Below are positions 24,498 to 33,780 of a stretch of 64,000 bases of DNA, piece by piece. Within the stretch, counting starts at the first letter, position 1, and the number at the start of each line of letters is the position of its first letter. The position numbers and the translations under genes were made by a program. The DNA comes from Pseudomonas sp. GD04091 (GTDB lineage: Bacteria > Pseudomonadota > Gammaproteobacteria > Pseudomonadales > Pseudomonadaceae): the NCBI RefSeq assembly GCF_029836165.1, contig NZ_JAOEBG010000005.1, positions 124,001 through 188,000 of the forward strand, in the 5' to 3' direction. The notes below the pieces were generated by a model. The model ran no database searches. It was given only the letters and a program-made list of their open reading frames with translations, and was not told where the DNA came from.

Positions 24498-24965
24498 TCA
24501 ATTACCGCCGAACAGCTGGGCGGCGCGGGCGCGGATTTCCTCGGGGCTGAGGTCTTCCTTGTGGGTGGAGACGAACCACAGGTTGTTGAACGGGTCCTTC
24601 AACGTGCCGCTGCGGTCGCCGTAGAACTGATCCTTCACTTCGCTGACCTGCCTGGCCCCGGCGGCGATGGCCTGGGCGTAGACCTTGTCGCAGTCCTCGA
24701 CGTACAGATGCAGGCCGACGGCGGGGTGCTCGATGGTCTGGCTGGGCTTGAGGCCGCCCTCCATGTCGCACGGGTCGCCCAGCATCAGCGAAGAGTCGCC
24801 GATTTTCAGCTCGGCATGACCGACGCGGCCGTCGGGGCCCTCGAGGCGGAACATCTCGATGGCGCCGAACGCTTTCTTGTAGAACTCGATGGCCTTGGCG
24901 GCGTCCTTGATGCCCAGGTAGGGCGTGAGGCTGTGCTGGCCTTCGGGGATGGGTCTGGCTGCCAT
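24498..24965 (-). CDS. VOC family (PhnB/glyoxalase-like) protein
   Basis: 155 residues. LTPYLGIKDAAKAIEFYKKA FGA at about 13-35 and the second half LYVEDCDKVYAQAIAAGARQ ... KDPFNNLWFVSTHKED are the paired beta-alpha-beta-beta-beta units of the vicinal oxygen chelate fold in its PhnB-like form. Such proteins include metal enzymes and resistance proteins; no substrate is indicated. AAGGAGA lies just upstream of the start. It stands alone. Confidence 0.85.
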   Translation of the reverse strand: MAARPIPEGQHSLTPYLGIKDAAKAIEFYKKAFGAIEMFRLEGPDGRVGHAELKIGDSSLMLGDPCDMEGGLKPSQTIEHPAVGLHLYVEDCDKVYAQAIAAGARQVSEVKDQFYGDRSGTLKDPFNNLWFVSTHKEDLSPEEIRARAAQLFGGN

Positions 24966-25065
24966 TTTCGTCTTCTCCTTTCACGTGGGTTGATTGCAAC
25001 ACCTTGGTGATTAGAGTCGTTTGCGCGGGTGGAAAATCGACAGCTGCTTTATATCGTTTATCTAT

Positions 25066-25098
25066 AAAAAAACAGTGGGGCCGCGTTGTGGCCCCACT
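25066..25098 (-). terminator. Rho-independent terminator of the GAPDH gene
   Basis: Read on the minus strand: AGTGGGGCC, a 7-base loop, GGCCCCACT, two bases, then a run of seven T (25066-25072). The stem begins 12 bases past the stop of the dehydrogenase gene. Confidence 0.9.
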
Positions 25099-25109
25099 CA
25101 CGAACCGCG

Positions 25110-26729
25110 TCAGAAGATGTAGTCGGTGGTCAGGAAGCTCGACTGCCGGTTGCGGATGATCTCGCTGATCAGTTCCTTGTTCGCTTCCTGGAACTTCGTC
25201 GCCACCAGGGTGCGGATGGAGAACACCCGCAACGCGTCATGCACCGACAGCGTTCCTTCGGCGCTGTTCTTGCGGCCATTGAACGGATAGGTGTCCGGCC
25301 CGCGCTGGCACTGGGCGTTGAGGTTGATGCGGCCGACCTGGTTGGCGAAGGTGTCGATCAGTGCGCCGATGGTCGCGGGGTCGTTGCCGAACAGGCTCAG
25401 TTGCTGGCCGTAGTCGGAGTCGAGCACGTAGTCGATCACCGTCTGCAGGTCGCGGTACGGCACCACGGGTACCACCGGGCCGAACTGTTCCTCGTGATAG
25501 ACGCGCATGTCGCGGCTCACCGGGTACAGCAGGGCAGGGTAGAAGAACGATCCGCGGCTTTCCCCGCCACCCTCGTTGAGCACCCGCGCGCCCTTGGCCG
25601 TGGCGTCCGCCACCAGGCCGTCGAGGTAGTCGATCTTGCCCGGCTCCGGCAGCGGTGTCAGCGCCACGCCCGGTTCCCAGGGCATGCCGGGCTTGAGCGC
25701 GGCCAGCTTGCGCTGGAACTTGTCGAGGAAGGGTTCGACCACGTCCTCGTGCACGAACAGGATCTTCAGTGCGGTGCAGCGCTGGCCGTTGAACGACAGC
25801 GAGCCGGTGACGGCTTCCTCGACGGCGTTGTCGAGGTTGACCTGGGGTAGCACGATGCCGGGGTTCTTGGCGTCCAGGCCCAGAGCGGCGCGCAGGCGGT
25901 GAGGGCGCGGGTGGAGCTTCTTCAGGTCGCTGGCGGCCTTGTGGGTGCCGATGAAGGCGAACACATCGACCTTGCCGCTGGCCATCAGCGCGCTGACGGT
26001 CTCGCGGCCGCGGCCGTAGATGACATTGATGACGCCGGCGGGGAAGCTGTCGCGGAACGCCTCGAGCAGCGGACGGATCAGCAGCACGCCGAACTTGGCC
26101 GGCTTGAACACCACGGTGTTGCCCATGATCAGCGCTGGAATCAGCGTGGTGAAGGTTTCGTTGAGCGGGTAGTTGTAGGGCCCCATGCACAAGGCCACGC
26201 CCAGTGGTGCGCGGCGGATCTGGCCGAGGGTACCTTGTTCGAGCTCGAAGCGGCTGGAGCGGCGGTCGAGGTCCTTGAGGGCATTGATGGTGTCGACGAT
26301 GTAGTCGCAGGTGCGGTCGAACTCCTTTTCCGAGTCCTTGAGGTTCTTGCCGATTTCCCACATCAGCAGCTTGACCACGGCGCTGCGCTGCTCGCGCATG
26401 CGCGCCAGAAAGGCTTCGACATGCTGGATGCGCTCGGCCACGCGCAGGGTCGGCCACGCGCCACGGCCCTTGTCGTAGGCGGCGACGGCGGCATCGAGGG
26501 CGGTCAGCGCGGTGTCGGCGTCGAGCAACGGGGCGCTGCCCAGGATCACCTGCTGTTCGCCAGTGCCGTCCTTCAGCCAGATCGGGCTGCGCACGGTGGC
26601 CAGTGGCCCGTGCCATTGCCTGAGTTCGCCGGCGACCAGGTAGTCGCGCTGCTCCAGGGGTGGCCCCAGACGCCAGGCTTGGGGAATGTCCTCAGGCGTG
26701 GGAAACAGTGAGTCGAGCAGACGATCCAT
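25110..26729 (-). CDS. NADP-dependent glyceraldehyde-3-phosphate dehydrogenase, ALDH family
   Basis: 539 residues. CMGPYNYPLNETFTTLIPAL, VVFKPAKFGVLLIRP and LSFNGQRCTALKILFVHE (catalytic Cys) are ALDH motifs close to non-phosphorylating NADP-GAPDHs. The general-base position, usually Glu in E-L-G-G, reads here as LGLDAKNPGIVLP, that is Asp; this may be normal for the Pseudomonas subgroup. The enzyme oxidises glyceraldehyde-3-phosphate to 3-phosphoglycerate and makes NADPH without ATP. It is about 60 residues longer than classic ALDHs, with extra N- and C-terminal segments (ending SSFLTTDYIF). Single gene with its own terminator; divergent from the GGDEF-EAL gene. Confidence 0.82.
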   Translation of the reverse strand: MDRLLDSLFPTPEDIPQAWRLGPPLEQRDYLVAGELRQWHGPLATVRSPIWLKDGTGEQQVILGSAPLLDADTALTALDAAVAAYDKGRGAWPTLRVAERIQHVEAFLARMREQRSAVVKLLMWEIGKNLKDSEKEFDRTCDYIVDTINALKDLDRRSSRFELEQGTLGQIRRAPLGVALCMGPYNYPLNETFTTLIPALIMGNTVVFKPAKFGVLLIRPLLEAFRDSFPAGVINVIYGRGRETVSALMASGKVDVFAFIGTHKAASDLKKLHPRPHRLRAALGLDAKNPGIVLPQVNLDNAVEEAVTGSLSFNGQRCTALKILFVHEDVVEPFLDKFQRKLAALKPGMPWEPGVALTPLPEPGKIDYLDGLVADATAKGARVLNEGGGESRGSFFYPALLYPVSRDMRVYHEEQFGPVVPVVPYRDLQTVIDYVLDSDYGQQLSLFGNDPATIGALIDTFANQVGRINLNAQCQRGPDTYPFNGRKNSAEGTLSVHDALRVFSIRTLVATKFQEANKELISEIIRNRQSSFLTTDYIF

Positions 26730-26926
26730 GGGTACTGCACCTCTCTCATTCGGTGATGAAGCGTTTCAGCTTGCGAGCATGCGCTCGCCGGTCGAAAAAC
26801 GCCAGTCTGGCGCAGGGCCGATGACACGGCACCTGCCAGGGACGCATTGATCGATGGGCGGTAGAGTGCGCTCAACATTGTGCGCGTGGCGCCGATAACC
26901 CTGGAATCGATCGCCAACGCCGACCT

Positions 26927-29167
26927 ATGACCCTATCCCCCATCCCTGATGACCAGCCGCCCAGCCATGGGACGCTGCGTCAAATCCTGAATCGCCTGTT
27001 GCCGGTCGGCTTCGCCCTGATCGGCATCGGCCTCTCCGTCGCCCTCGGGCATCTCGACGCCCAGCGCGAGCGCAGCGAGCAACTGGGCAACTTGGCCGCC
27101 CGCCTGGCCGGGATACGTGGCGCGCTGGAGGCGCAACTGGGGACGGCGTTCGGCGAGGCCGAGGGCATCGCCCAGCTGATCGCCGCCGATGGTGCCATCA
27201 GCCCGGCACACTTTCACGGCATGGCCCGTGACGCCCTGCAGTCGGTGCCTTACATGCGCCATATCGCGCTGGCACCGGCGGATGTGATCAGCGATGTCTA
27301 TCCGCGTGAGGGCAACGAACAGTTGATCGGGCTGGACTATCGCCAGTTGCCCGAGCAGTTCCCCATGCTGCAATCGGCCCGCGATCAATTCCAGCCGGTC
27401 CTGGCGGGGCCCCTGCCGATCCTGCAGGGCGGTCGGGCACTCATCTATCGGCGACCGGTGTTCATCGCCGGCAAGCGCGGTGTGCAGTTCTACTGGGGCA
27501 ACGTGTCGATCGTGGCCGACATCGATCGGCTGCTGCTCACCGCAGGTCTGCGCCCGGACACCGCGTTCGAGCTGGCGGTGCGCGGTGGCGACGGCAAGGG
27601 CGCGCAGGGCAGCGTGATCTGGGGCGACCCGCAGTTGTTCGACGACCCGCAGGTGAGCATGACCGTGCAGGTGCCCGGGGGCCTGTGGCAACTGGTGGCC
27701 GCGCCCCGGGGCGGCTGGTCGGGCCTGGACCTGTTCGGCTCGCCGCTGTTCCTGTTCGCCCTGAGCTGCACGGGCCTGTTCAGCCTGTTCGTCGCCCAGC
27801 TCAGCCGCAAGCAGCGCCTGCTCGAACTGCGCAACCGCGAGCTGCGCCGCTACCAGGCACAGCTCGAGCGCTTGGCGCACTACGACACCATCACCGGACT
27901 GCCCAATCGGGTGCTGTTCCAGCAGCAACTGGGCCAGGCCATCGCCCAGGGCCACGGCCTGGCCGTGCTGGTGCTCGATATCGACGGTTTCAAGCAAGTC
28001 AACGACAGCCTCGGCCATCCGCTGGGCGACCTGCTGTTGCAGCAGGCCACCGCGCGCTTCTTGCAAGCGCTGGACAGCCAGGATCGCGTTTGCCGCCTGG
28101 GTGGCGACGAGTTCGTGTTCATGCTGCAAGGCACGCAGGTGCAGGTGAACCAGCAGATCCGCACCTTGCTGCGCTGTCTGCAGCGGCCCTTCGACCTCAA
28201 CGGCAACGCCGCCCTGGTCACCGGCAGCATCGGCCTGGCCTGGTGTCCGCGCCATGGCGAGGACGCCGACAGCCTGCTGCGCCATGCCGACACGGCCATG
28301 TACGCGGCCAAGGAGGCCGGGCGTGACGCCTGGCGGCCCTACCATCCGGAGATGACCGAGCGCCTGCAGCAGCGTCTGGAGCTGGAGCGCAACCTGCGCC
28401 GGGCGCTGGAGCGCAATGAGTTCGAGTTGTGGTACCAGCCCAAGGTGGACCTGTTCAGCGGGCGGCTGGAGGGCGTGGAGGCGCTGTTGCGCTGGCGTGA
28501 TCCGGAGCATGGCCTGGTGTCGCCTGGCGAGTTCATCCCCCTGGCCGAGCGCACCGGGTTGATCATTCCGCTGGGTGAGAGAGTGCTGGAGCTGGCATGC
28601 GCCCAACTGGCCGAGTGGCGCGCCAACGGTGATGTATCCGGCCCCTTGGCGATCAACGTCGCCGCCTTGCAGATCGAGCGCAGCGACTACGTGACCAGCC
28701 TTGCCTCGGCGCTGGAGCGCCATGGCCTGCCGGCCAGCCTGCTGGAAGTGGAGATCACCGAGAGCCTGCTGATGGAGAGCCAGCAACAGGCCTGTGCCGT
28801 GCTGGCGCAGCTGCAGGCCATGGGCGTGGCCACGGCGGTGGACGACTTCGGCACCGGCTATTCGTCCTTGGCCTATCTGCGCGCCTTGCCGATCGACCAC
28901 CTGAAGATCGACCGTGCGTTCATCAAGGACCTGCCAGGGGATGATGACGCGATCGCCATCGCCCGGGCGATCATCGACCTGGGGCACGCGCTGGGCTTCC
29001 GGATCACCGCCGAGGGCATCGAAACCCAGGAACAGTACGGCTTCCTGCGCAATGCCGGGTGTGATCAGGGACAGGGCTTTCTGCTGGGGCGGCCGATGCC
29101 GGCCGAGGCCCTGCGCCGCTGGCTGACCGACAACCACGAACGGCGGTATCCGCCGCCGCGGCCCTAG
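26927..29167 (+). CDS. Membrane GGDEF-EAL c-di-GMP enzyme with CHASE-like sensor
   Basis: 746 residues. Helix at about 22-42, a periplasmic domain of about 225 residues (YMRHIALAPADVISDVYPRE, QFYWGNVSIVADIDRLL) resembling CHASE sensors, a second helix about 267-289, GGDEF about 315-475 (VCRLGGDEFVFML intact) and EAL about 485-735 (GVEALLRWRDPEHG, VDDFGTGYSSLAYLRAL intact). Both catalytic signatures look active. The inhibitory I-site RxxD, expected just before GGDEF, reads DSQD. It lies next to, and converges on, the exopolysaccharide cluster, so it may set c-di-GMP for that polymer. Confidence 0.92.
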   Translation: MTLSPIPDDQPPSHGTLRQILNRLLPVGFALIGIGLSVALGHLDAQRERSEQLGNLAARLAGIRGALEAQLGTAFGEAEGIAQLIAADGAISPAHFHGMARDALQSVPYMRHIALAPADVISDVYPREGNEQLIGLDYRQLPEQFPMLQSARDQFQPVLAGPLPILQGGRALIYRRPVFIAGKRGVQFYWGNVSIVADIDRLLLTAGLRPDTAFELAVRGGDGKGAQGSVIWGDPQLFDDPQVSMTVQVPGGLWQLVAAPRGGWSGLDLFGSPLFLFALSCTGLFSLFVAQLSRKQRLLELRNRELRRYQAQLERLAHYDTITGLPNRVLFQQQLGQAIAQGHGLAVLVLDIDGFKQVNDSLGHPLGDLLLQQATARFLQALDSQDRVCRLGGDEFVFMLQGTQVQVNQQIRTLLRCLQRPFDLNGNAALVTGSIGLAWCPRHGEDADSLLRHADTAMYAAKEAGRDAWRPYHPEMTERLQQRLELERNLRRALERNEFELWYQPKVDLFSGRLEGVEALLRWRDPEHGLVSPGEFIPLAERTGLIIPLGERVLELACAQLAEWRANGDVSGPLAINVAALQIERSDYVTSLASALERHGLPASLLEVEITESLLMESQQQACAVLAQLQAMGVATAVDDFGTGYSSLAYLRALPIDHLKIDRAFIKDLPGDDDAIAIARAIIDLGHALGFRITAEGIETQEQYGFLRNAGCDQGQGFLLGRPMPAEALRRWLTDNHERRYPPPRP

Positions 29168-29208
29168 ATAGCTTCGCGTTCGCGGGTACGGGATGGATGC
29201 GTGGCGCC

Positions 29209-30003
29209 TCAGGGACGCAGCGCGGCCAGCGGCGTGCCAGCCTGTCCCAGGCTCGCGTAACCGACCCGAGGCACCTGGCCAAGGCGCTGCTCGACCAACG
29301 CCAGCAGCGATTCTCCGCTGGCCAGGTAGGCGTCGCCGAAATCGTGCCCACCCAGCGCGCAGGGGTGGGCGACCACCTCCAGCACACCATGCTCGGGCGC
29401 CAGCCCGGCCTTGAGGTCGGCCGGGGTGCAGACAAAATCAGCGGTGCTCCCGGCGAGCTGGCGCAGGCGCCGGTTGAGCAGCGTCTTGAACACGCGCTTG
29501 AGCGGCCCGATGTTGCGCCCGACGTTACGCGCAAGACGTACCGGCACTCCCTGCTCGCGGGCGAAACGGGCGACGATCGCGCCGACCGGCCAGATGTTGT
29601 GCACGTGCTGGTGCGAGTCCAGGTGGCTGGGCATCAGGCCGTGATCGAGGCAGTGCTTCCACTGTGCTTCGAGCTCCTCCTCCACGGCCGCCCGCTCACG
29701 GCGGGACAGGTGCAGGGTGCGTTGCTTCAGACGCAGATCGAATTCGCCGTGCGGTGCGCAGAAGCGCGGCTCGGCAAGGATCGCCTGGCTCAGCGGGCGG
29801 CCGTAGGTCAGGTTGAAGTGCAGCCCGATCCGCCCCTTGAGCGCTGACTGCCGGGCCAGCACGCAGGCGGCGGCGAAGGCCGGCATGTTGGCCATCGCGG
29901 TGGCCGAACTGATCAGCCCGGCCTGAAAGGCGTGGAGGATGACCGCGTTGGTGTGGGCGCTGAGGCCGAAGTCGTCAGCGTTGACTATGACCTGGGAGGG
30001 CAT
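29209..30003 (-). CDS. YdjC/ChbG-family carbohydrate deacetylase
   Basis: 264 residues from the ATG at 30003 (MPSQVIVNADDFGLSAHTNA). NADDFG is the signature metal-binding motif of the family; HLDSHQHVHNIWP gives further His ligands and VVAHPCALG the C-terminal one. ChbG removes an acetyl group from chitooligosaccharides; members inside polysaccharide clusters probably deacetylate amino sugars of a repeat unit or precursor. Being the last gene of the cluster, it overlaps the previous gene by 29 bases. Confidence 0.88.
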   Translation of the reverse strand: MPSQVIVNADDFGLSAHTNAVILHAFQAGLISSATAMANMPAFAAACVLARQSALKGRIGLHFNLTYGRPLSQAILAEPRFCAPHGEFDLRLKQRTLHLSRRERAAVEEELEAQWKHCLDHGLMPSHLDSHQHVHNIWPVGAIVARFAREQGVPVRLARNVGRNIGPLKRVFKTLLNRRLRQLAGSTADFVCTPADLKAGLAPEHGVLEVVAHPCALGGHDFGDAYLASGESLLALVEQRLGQVPRVGYASLGQAGTPLAALRP

Positions 30004-31141
30004 CCGGATGCTCCTGTGGCGGGTTGGGGGCGACGGTGCCCGGTGCGTTGGTGGTTTTGCGCAGGCGTGGCTTGAGCCATTGCCAGCAGCGCAGCGCCAG
30101 GCCCAGCAGGACACCGTCGGGGCGCCAGCTGTAGCTGCTCAGGCGCCATTGCTCGATCTGGCCGGTCATGCGTTCGTGTAGCTGGTGGCTGGAGTTGTCC
30201 AGGCTGACCCGCGAGGCGTCGACCCACTGCCAGTCCTCGTCCAGGCCCCAGTGAATCCACTCTTCGAGCAGCACGCGACCGCTGCCCAGGTCGCGGTACT
30301 CGGGCACGAAGGCGAGGTTGTAGTCGTACACCCGGCCCCGTTCGAGCAGACCCAGGCGGTAGCTGATGCAGCGTCCGTCGAGCTCGAGCAGCACCAGGCA
30401 CACCAAGCCTTCGGCGGCCAGCGCGGTGAAGGCCTGGTACATCCACTGCCGACGCTGCGCGCCAGAGAAGATGCCGACCTCGTCATCGCCTTTCCAGCTG
30501 ACGGCTTCCACAGCACTGATCGCATCGAGCAGTTCGTCCATGTTCTGGGGCGTGGCCATGATCCGGCGCACCCGGGCGCCGCAGGCGTCGATGCGCTTGC
30601 GCGCGCGGCGCAGTTTGTAGCGCGGGTCGCCGCTGACTTCCTGGCGGTCGCCTTCGTTGATGCGGTGTACCGGCACGCGGCAGGTCAGGCGCTGCTGCCA
30701 GGTGGAGCTGGCGCTGGCCCACTGGCGTAGCCAACCCTCGGTCTCGACGCTGCCTGGCACTTCGCTCAGTTGCAGCAGCGCATGGGGCAGATGCTTGCGG
30801 ATGGCCTGCAGCACCTGGTCGGCGTACAGCGTCGGCAGGTCGATGAGCAACGCGATGCGGTCGCTCAGCGGGTAACCCAGGTGGCGCACCACCGGGGCGA
30901 ACAGCGGACCGAAGGGTTCGCGAACGCGCAACAGAGGCAGGCACAGGCACAGGCGTTCGTCCTGGTAGCCCAGCAGTACCTGCAACTGCTGGCCCGGCAG
31001 CAGGGCGGCCTCGGCGGCGCACAGCCAGCCGAGGTGGTTGAACGGCGTACTGCCGGGCAGGCGCTTGCGCAGCGCCTCGTACTCGGCGGCGGGGAAGTCG
31101 TGGGCGCGCAGCGAGGCGCACCATTTCAGCTGCAAGGCCAT
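29975..31141 (-). CDS. GNAT-fold acyltransferase (BioF2/CelD/FemAB-like)
   Basis: 388 residues. Two GNAT halves; the C-terminal one carries WKGDDEVGIFSGAQRRQWMY, LVCLVLLELDGRCISYRLGL and YDYNLAFVPEYRDLGSGRVL, the pattern of the Acetyltransf_6 (CelD) family common in polysaccharide loci. Such proteins transfer acyl or aminoacyl groups to sugars. It starts 5 bases after the preceding acetyltransferase gene in transcription order and overlaps the YdjC gene. Confidence 0.75.
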   Translation of the reverse strand: MALQLKWCASLRAHDFPAAEYEALRKRLPGSTPFNHLGWLCAAEAALLPGQQLQVLLGYQDERLCLCLPLLRVREPFGPLFAPVVRHLGYPLSDRIALLIDLPTLYADQVLQAIRKHLPHALLQLSEVPGSVETEGWLRQWASASSTWQQRLTCRVPVHRINEGDRQEVSGDPRYKLRRARKRIDACGARVRRIMATPQNMDELLDAISAVEAVSWKGDDEVGIFSGAQRRQWMYQAFTALAAEGLVCLVLLELDGRCISYRLGLLERGRVYDYNLAFVPEYRDLGSGRVLLEEWIHWGLDEDWQWVDASRVSLDNSSHQLHERMTGQIEQWRLSSYSWRPDGVLLGLALRCWQWLKPRLRKTTNAPGTVAPNPPQEHPDALPGHSQR

Positions 31142-31145
31142 GGGT

Positions 31146-31835
31146 TCAGGTCGCCGTGGTCGTGGAGGTGGCGGCCTCGGGCTTGCGCAGCGGCTCCAGG
31201 CGCGATTCGGTGTAGCGGCTTTCGCGGAAGAACTTCCAGCGACCGAACAGGCAATACACGTTCATGATCCGTCGTTGCTCCTGGTAGCCCATGCGCAGGT
31301 GCAGCTTGAGCGCGGGGATGTTGTGCTGCTCGCACACGTCCACCACCTTGGTGCAGCCTTTGGCGGCCATGGCTTTCCACAGCGCCAGTTGCAGGTCCAC
31401 CGACAGTTCCGTGCCCCAATAGCGGCGGATCAGCTCGCCGCCGAACTCGAAGAATTCGCCAGGCCCCACCGGGAACCAGCAGCCATAGTAGTGACGGTCG
31501 TGATAGTGGCGGTTGCTGCCCCAGATGAACGCCACGGCATCGTTGTCGTCGTCGAGGAACATCAGCCCGGTGTGGCCCTCGGCGGCCAGCTCGCGCATGG
31601 TTTCCACCCGGTCGCCGAAGTGGCGGGCGAAGGCCTTTACGTTATGCGCGGTGATGGTCTCGATGCGCAACGGGCCATAGGGCTTCAAGCGGTGGGGCGG
31701 GACCGGGCTCACCAGGTCGCGCTCCATCCACAACAGCTCCCAATGGTAGAAGACATAGTGCCTGAAGGCGCTACCGAGGGTTTCGCGCAGTCCCTTGCGC
31801 TTGATGCGGTCCTGGATCTTGGCCAATGCAGTCAT
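31146..31835 (-). CDS. GNAT acetyltransferase
   Basis: 229 residues, no signal. A basic N-terminus (MTALAKIQDRIKRKGL) precedes a GNAT domain with GLMFLDDDNDAVAFIWGSNR, LALWKAMAAKGCTKVVDVCE and QHNIPALKLHLRMGYQEQRR; the last is the typical N-x-x-A-x-x-L-x-x-x-M-G-Y ending of acetyltransferases. It probably modifies the exopolysaccharide or a precursor. It is 34 bases after the glycosidase-like gene in transcription order. Confidence 0.75.
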   Translation of the reverse strand: MTALAKIQDRIKRKGLRETLGSAFRHYVFYHWELLWMERDLVSPVPPHRLKPYGPLRIETITAHNVKAFARHFGDRVETMRELAAEGHTGLMFLDDDNDAVAFIWGSNRHYHDRHYYGCWFPVGPGEFFEFGGELIRRYWGTELSVDLQLALWKAMAAKGCTKVVDVCEQHNIPALKLHLRMGYQEQRRIMNVYCLFGRWKFFRESRYTESRLEPLRKPEAATSTTTAT

Positions 31836-31869
31836 GGTGCCTCCTGGGAATGGCAGGTCGAGGTGCGTC

Positions 31870-33780
31870 TCATGACGCGCTCCAGGTCAGGGCGAACACG
31901 GTCTGCCCCGGCAGTTGAAAGCGGATCTGACCGTCGCGGCAGCTGAAGCTGGCGCGGCGGCTCTGGTTGTCGGGGCCGAACAGCTCGAGTTGGCCGGCGG
32001 GGCAGTCGGCCAGGGTCAGCGCCACCTGCTGCTGGCGCTCGGCCTTGTTCACCCCCAGCAGGCTGCGCTGATGCTGGCGGGCCATGGCCAGGGCATCGAC
32101 CTCGAACGCGTCGTTGTCCAGGGCCAGCACCTGGTCCAGCCAGTGGCGCTGGATGAACTGCTGGGCCAGGCCCACGGGCTTGAGCACGTAGTGCTGGTTA
32201 CCGGCGTCGCGCAGCATGCCCTTGGGCCATTCGGGCTCATCGGCGACATGGAACCAGTTGAGCATGTCGAGCAAGCCGTCGCTGGCGGCGTTGATCACCA
32301 CCGAGGTCCACCACAGGCCGGCGTAGTGGGTGTTCTGGTCGTAGGGGCTGAGGCTCGAGCCACTGGAGAGGTTGGTCTGGTCCAGCAGCAGCGCCTTGCG
32401 TGGCCGGCCGTTGGCGTCGAGGCCCACCAGGTTCGCGGCCTGGCGCACGCTGTCGCGGTAGCTGCGGGTGGCCAGCAGGTCGCGGACCATCCATTCGTGC
32501 CAGGCCAAAGCGTCGATCTGTTCGCCGTGCTCGGCGAGCAGGCGCCGGGCCCAGTCGATGCCACGGCGCTGCTGGCTGTTGTCGGCGAATGGGCCACCGA
32601 CGAAGCGCGAAGACGCCGGCATGGCGATGCGCACGCCGGCCTCGTGGGCCCCCGGGTACTCGCGCACACGTTTGGCCATGGCCTGGAAGAAGTCGCGATA
32701 GCTCGGGTAATCGCGGTAGTTGAGGTTGGGCTCGTCGGCGAAGGCCAGGTAGTGGATACCCTTGCCGCCGAGGGCCTTGGTGGCCTGCAGCCAGGCATCG
32801 AGCGCGTCGGTGCTGGTGCGGTCGCTGCGCAGGTCGGCGACCCGCGCGCTGCCGGCCAGCAGGGTGATGTCCTGGCGGATGCCGAAGCGTTCCTGGTAGA
32901 GCTTGCGCCAGGCGTTCTCGAAATCGGGTTGACGCTGCAGCACGTCGACGAAGCTGTAGAACCCGGCGGCCTGGGGGCGCAGGGCATCCAGCGCGGCGAA
33001 GCTGCTGGCGGGCGGCAGCACGTAGGGCAAGGCCACGCCCAGCCGTGGCGTGGGCCCCAGCACCTTGCTGCCCAGGGCCAGGCGCACCTGGCCATCGGCC
33101 TGCGGCAGTTCGCCAAGGTCCTCGGCACGCTGGGCGAACAGGTTGGCAGTGCCATCGAGCCAGAACGCGGCCTTGCCGCTGCCTTGCAGGCCCAGGCGCC
33201 AGGTCTGGTCGCGGTTGCTGGTGGGCAACGCCTGCTGGTCGAAACGCCAGTAGGCGCGGTAGGGCTTGAGCGCCAGCTGGACCCGGCGCCCGTCGCCGAG
33301 GCGCTCGGCGAACAAACCGTGGACGCCGCCATGGTACTTGCCGGCCAGCACCGCCTGCTCACCGGCCTTGACTCGGAAATACAGGGTGACGCCTGGCCCC
33401 ACCTCGGCGGCGAAGTGCACCTTGGCCGGGGCGAACAGCGCCCGGGTACTGCCCTGGTGCTGGATACGGTAGTCGCGGAAGCTGTAGCCGGGCACTTCCA
33501 GGCGATAGGCGCCGTTGCCGGTCGGCAACGGCCAGCGTTGTTCGCCGCGCACCTGCTCGGCCTTGATCAGGCGTTCGCCGGCCAGGCGTCCCTGGCCGTC
33601 CAGCAGGAACAGGCGCTCCTCGTTGGCATCGGCCTGCCATGCGGGTCGCCACTGGATACGCAGTTCATCGGCGCGGGTCGGCAGCAGGTACAGGCTGCCA
33701 TCGCGCAGGTCGCCCCATTGCACGGGGGCGGCCTGCGCCGTCTGCGCCACCAGCGCACCGACCAGCAGCAGGCGTCTCAT
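31870..33780 (-). CDS. Periplasmic glycoside hydrolase-like protein
   Basis: 636 residues from the ATG at 33780; the frame is open far upstream but only this start gives a signal peptide (LLLVGALVAQTAQA). N-terminal beta-rich region about 20-250, then a probable TIM barrel about 260-560. IHYLAFADEPNLNYRDY is like the NEP(N) acid/base motif of clan A hydrolases such as PslG, and later motifs (LAWHEWMVRD, LLLDQTNLSS) could supply the nucleophile. Periplasmic hydrolases in Wzy-type clusters trim or release polymer. No close family is recognised, so activity is inferred. It overlaps the flippase end by 4 bases. Confidence 0.6.
   Translation of the reverse strand: MRRLLLVGALVAQTAQAAPVQWGDLRDGSLYLLPTRADELRIQWRPAWQADANEERLFLLDGQGRLAGERLIKAEQVRGEQRWPLPTGNGAYRLEVPGYSFRDYRIQHQGSTRALFAPAKVHFAAEVGPGVTLYFRVKAGEQAVLAGKYHGGVHGLFAERLGDGRRVQLALKPYRAYWRFDQQALPTSNRDQTWRLGLQGSGKAAFWLDGTANLFAQRAEDLGELPQADGQVRLALGSKVLGPTPRLGVALPYVLPPASSFAALDALRPQAAGFYSFVDVLQRQPDFENAWRKLYQERFGIRQDITLLAGSARVADLRSDRTSTDALDAWLQATKALGGKGIHYLAFADEPNLNYRDYPSYRDFFQAMAKRVREYPGAHEAGVRIAMPASSRFVGGPFADNSQQRRGIDWARRLLAEHGEQIDALAWHEWMVRDLLATRSYRDSVRQAANLVGLDANGRPRKALLLDQTNLSSGSSLSPYDQNTHYAGLWWTSVVINAASDGLLDMLNWFHVADEPEWPKGMLRDAGNQHYVLKPVGLAQQFIQRHWLDQVLALDNDAFEVDALAMARQHQRSLLGVNKAERQQQVALTLADCPAGQLELFGPDNQSRRASFSCRDGQIRFQLPGQTVFALTWSAS

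Noticed and set aside
26933..29137. Open frame of 734 codons on the minus strand opposite the GGDEF-EAL gene
   Set aside because: It mirrors the third-position GC bias of a real gene; low-complexity Gln/His/Arg composition and no motif. Similar antisense frames at 2533-4401, 14155-15984, 33639-35216, 35177-37261 and 50426-53260 were dropped for the same reason.
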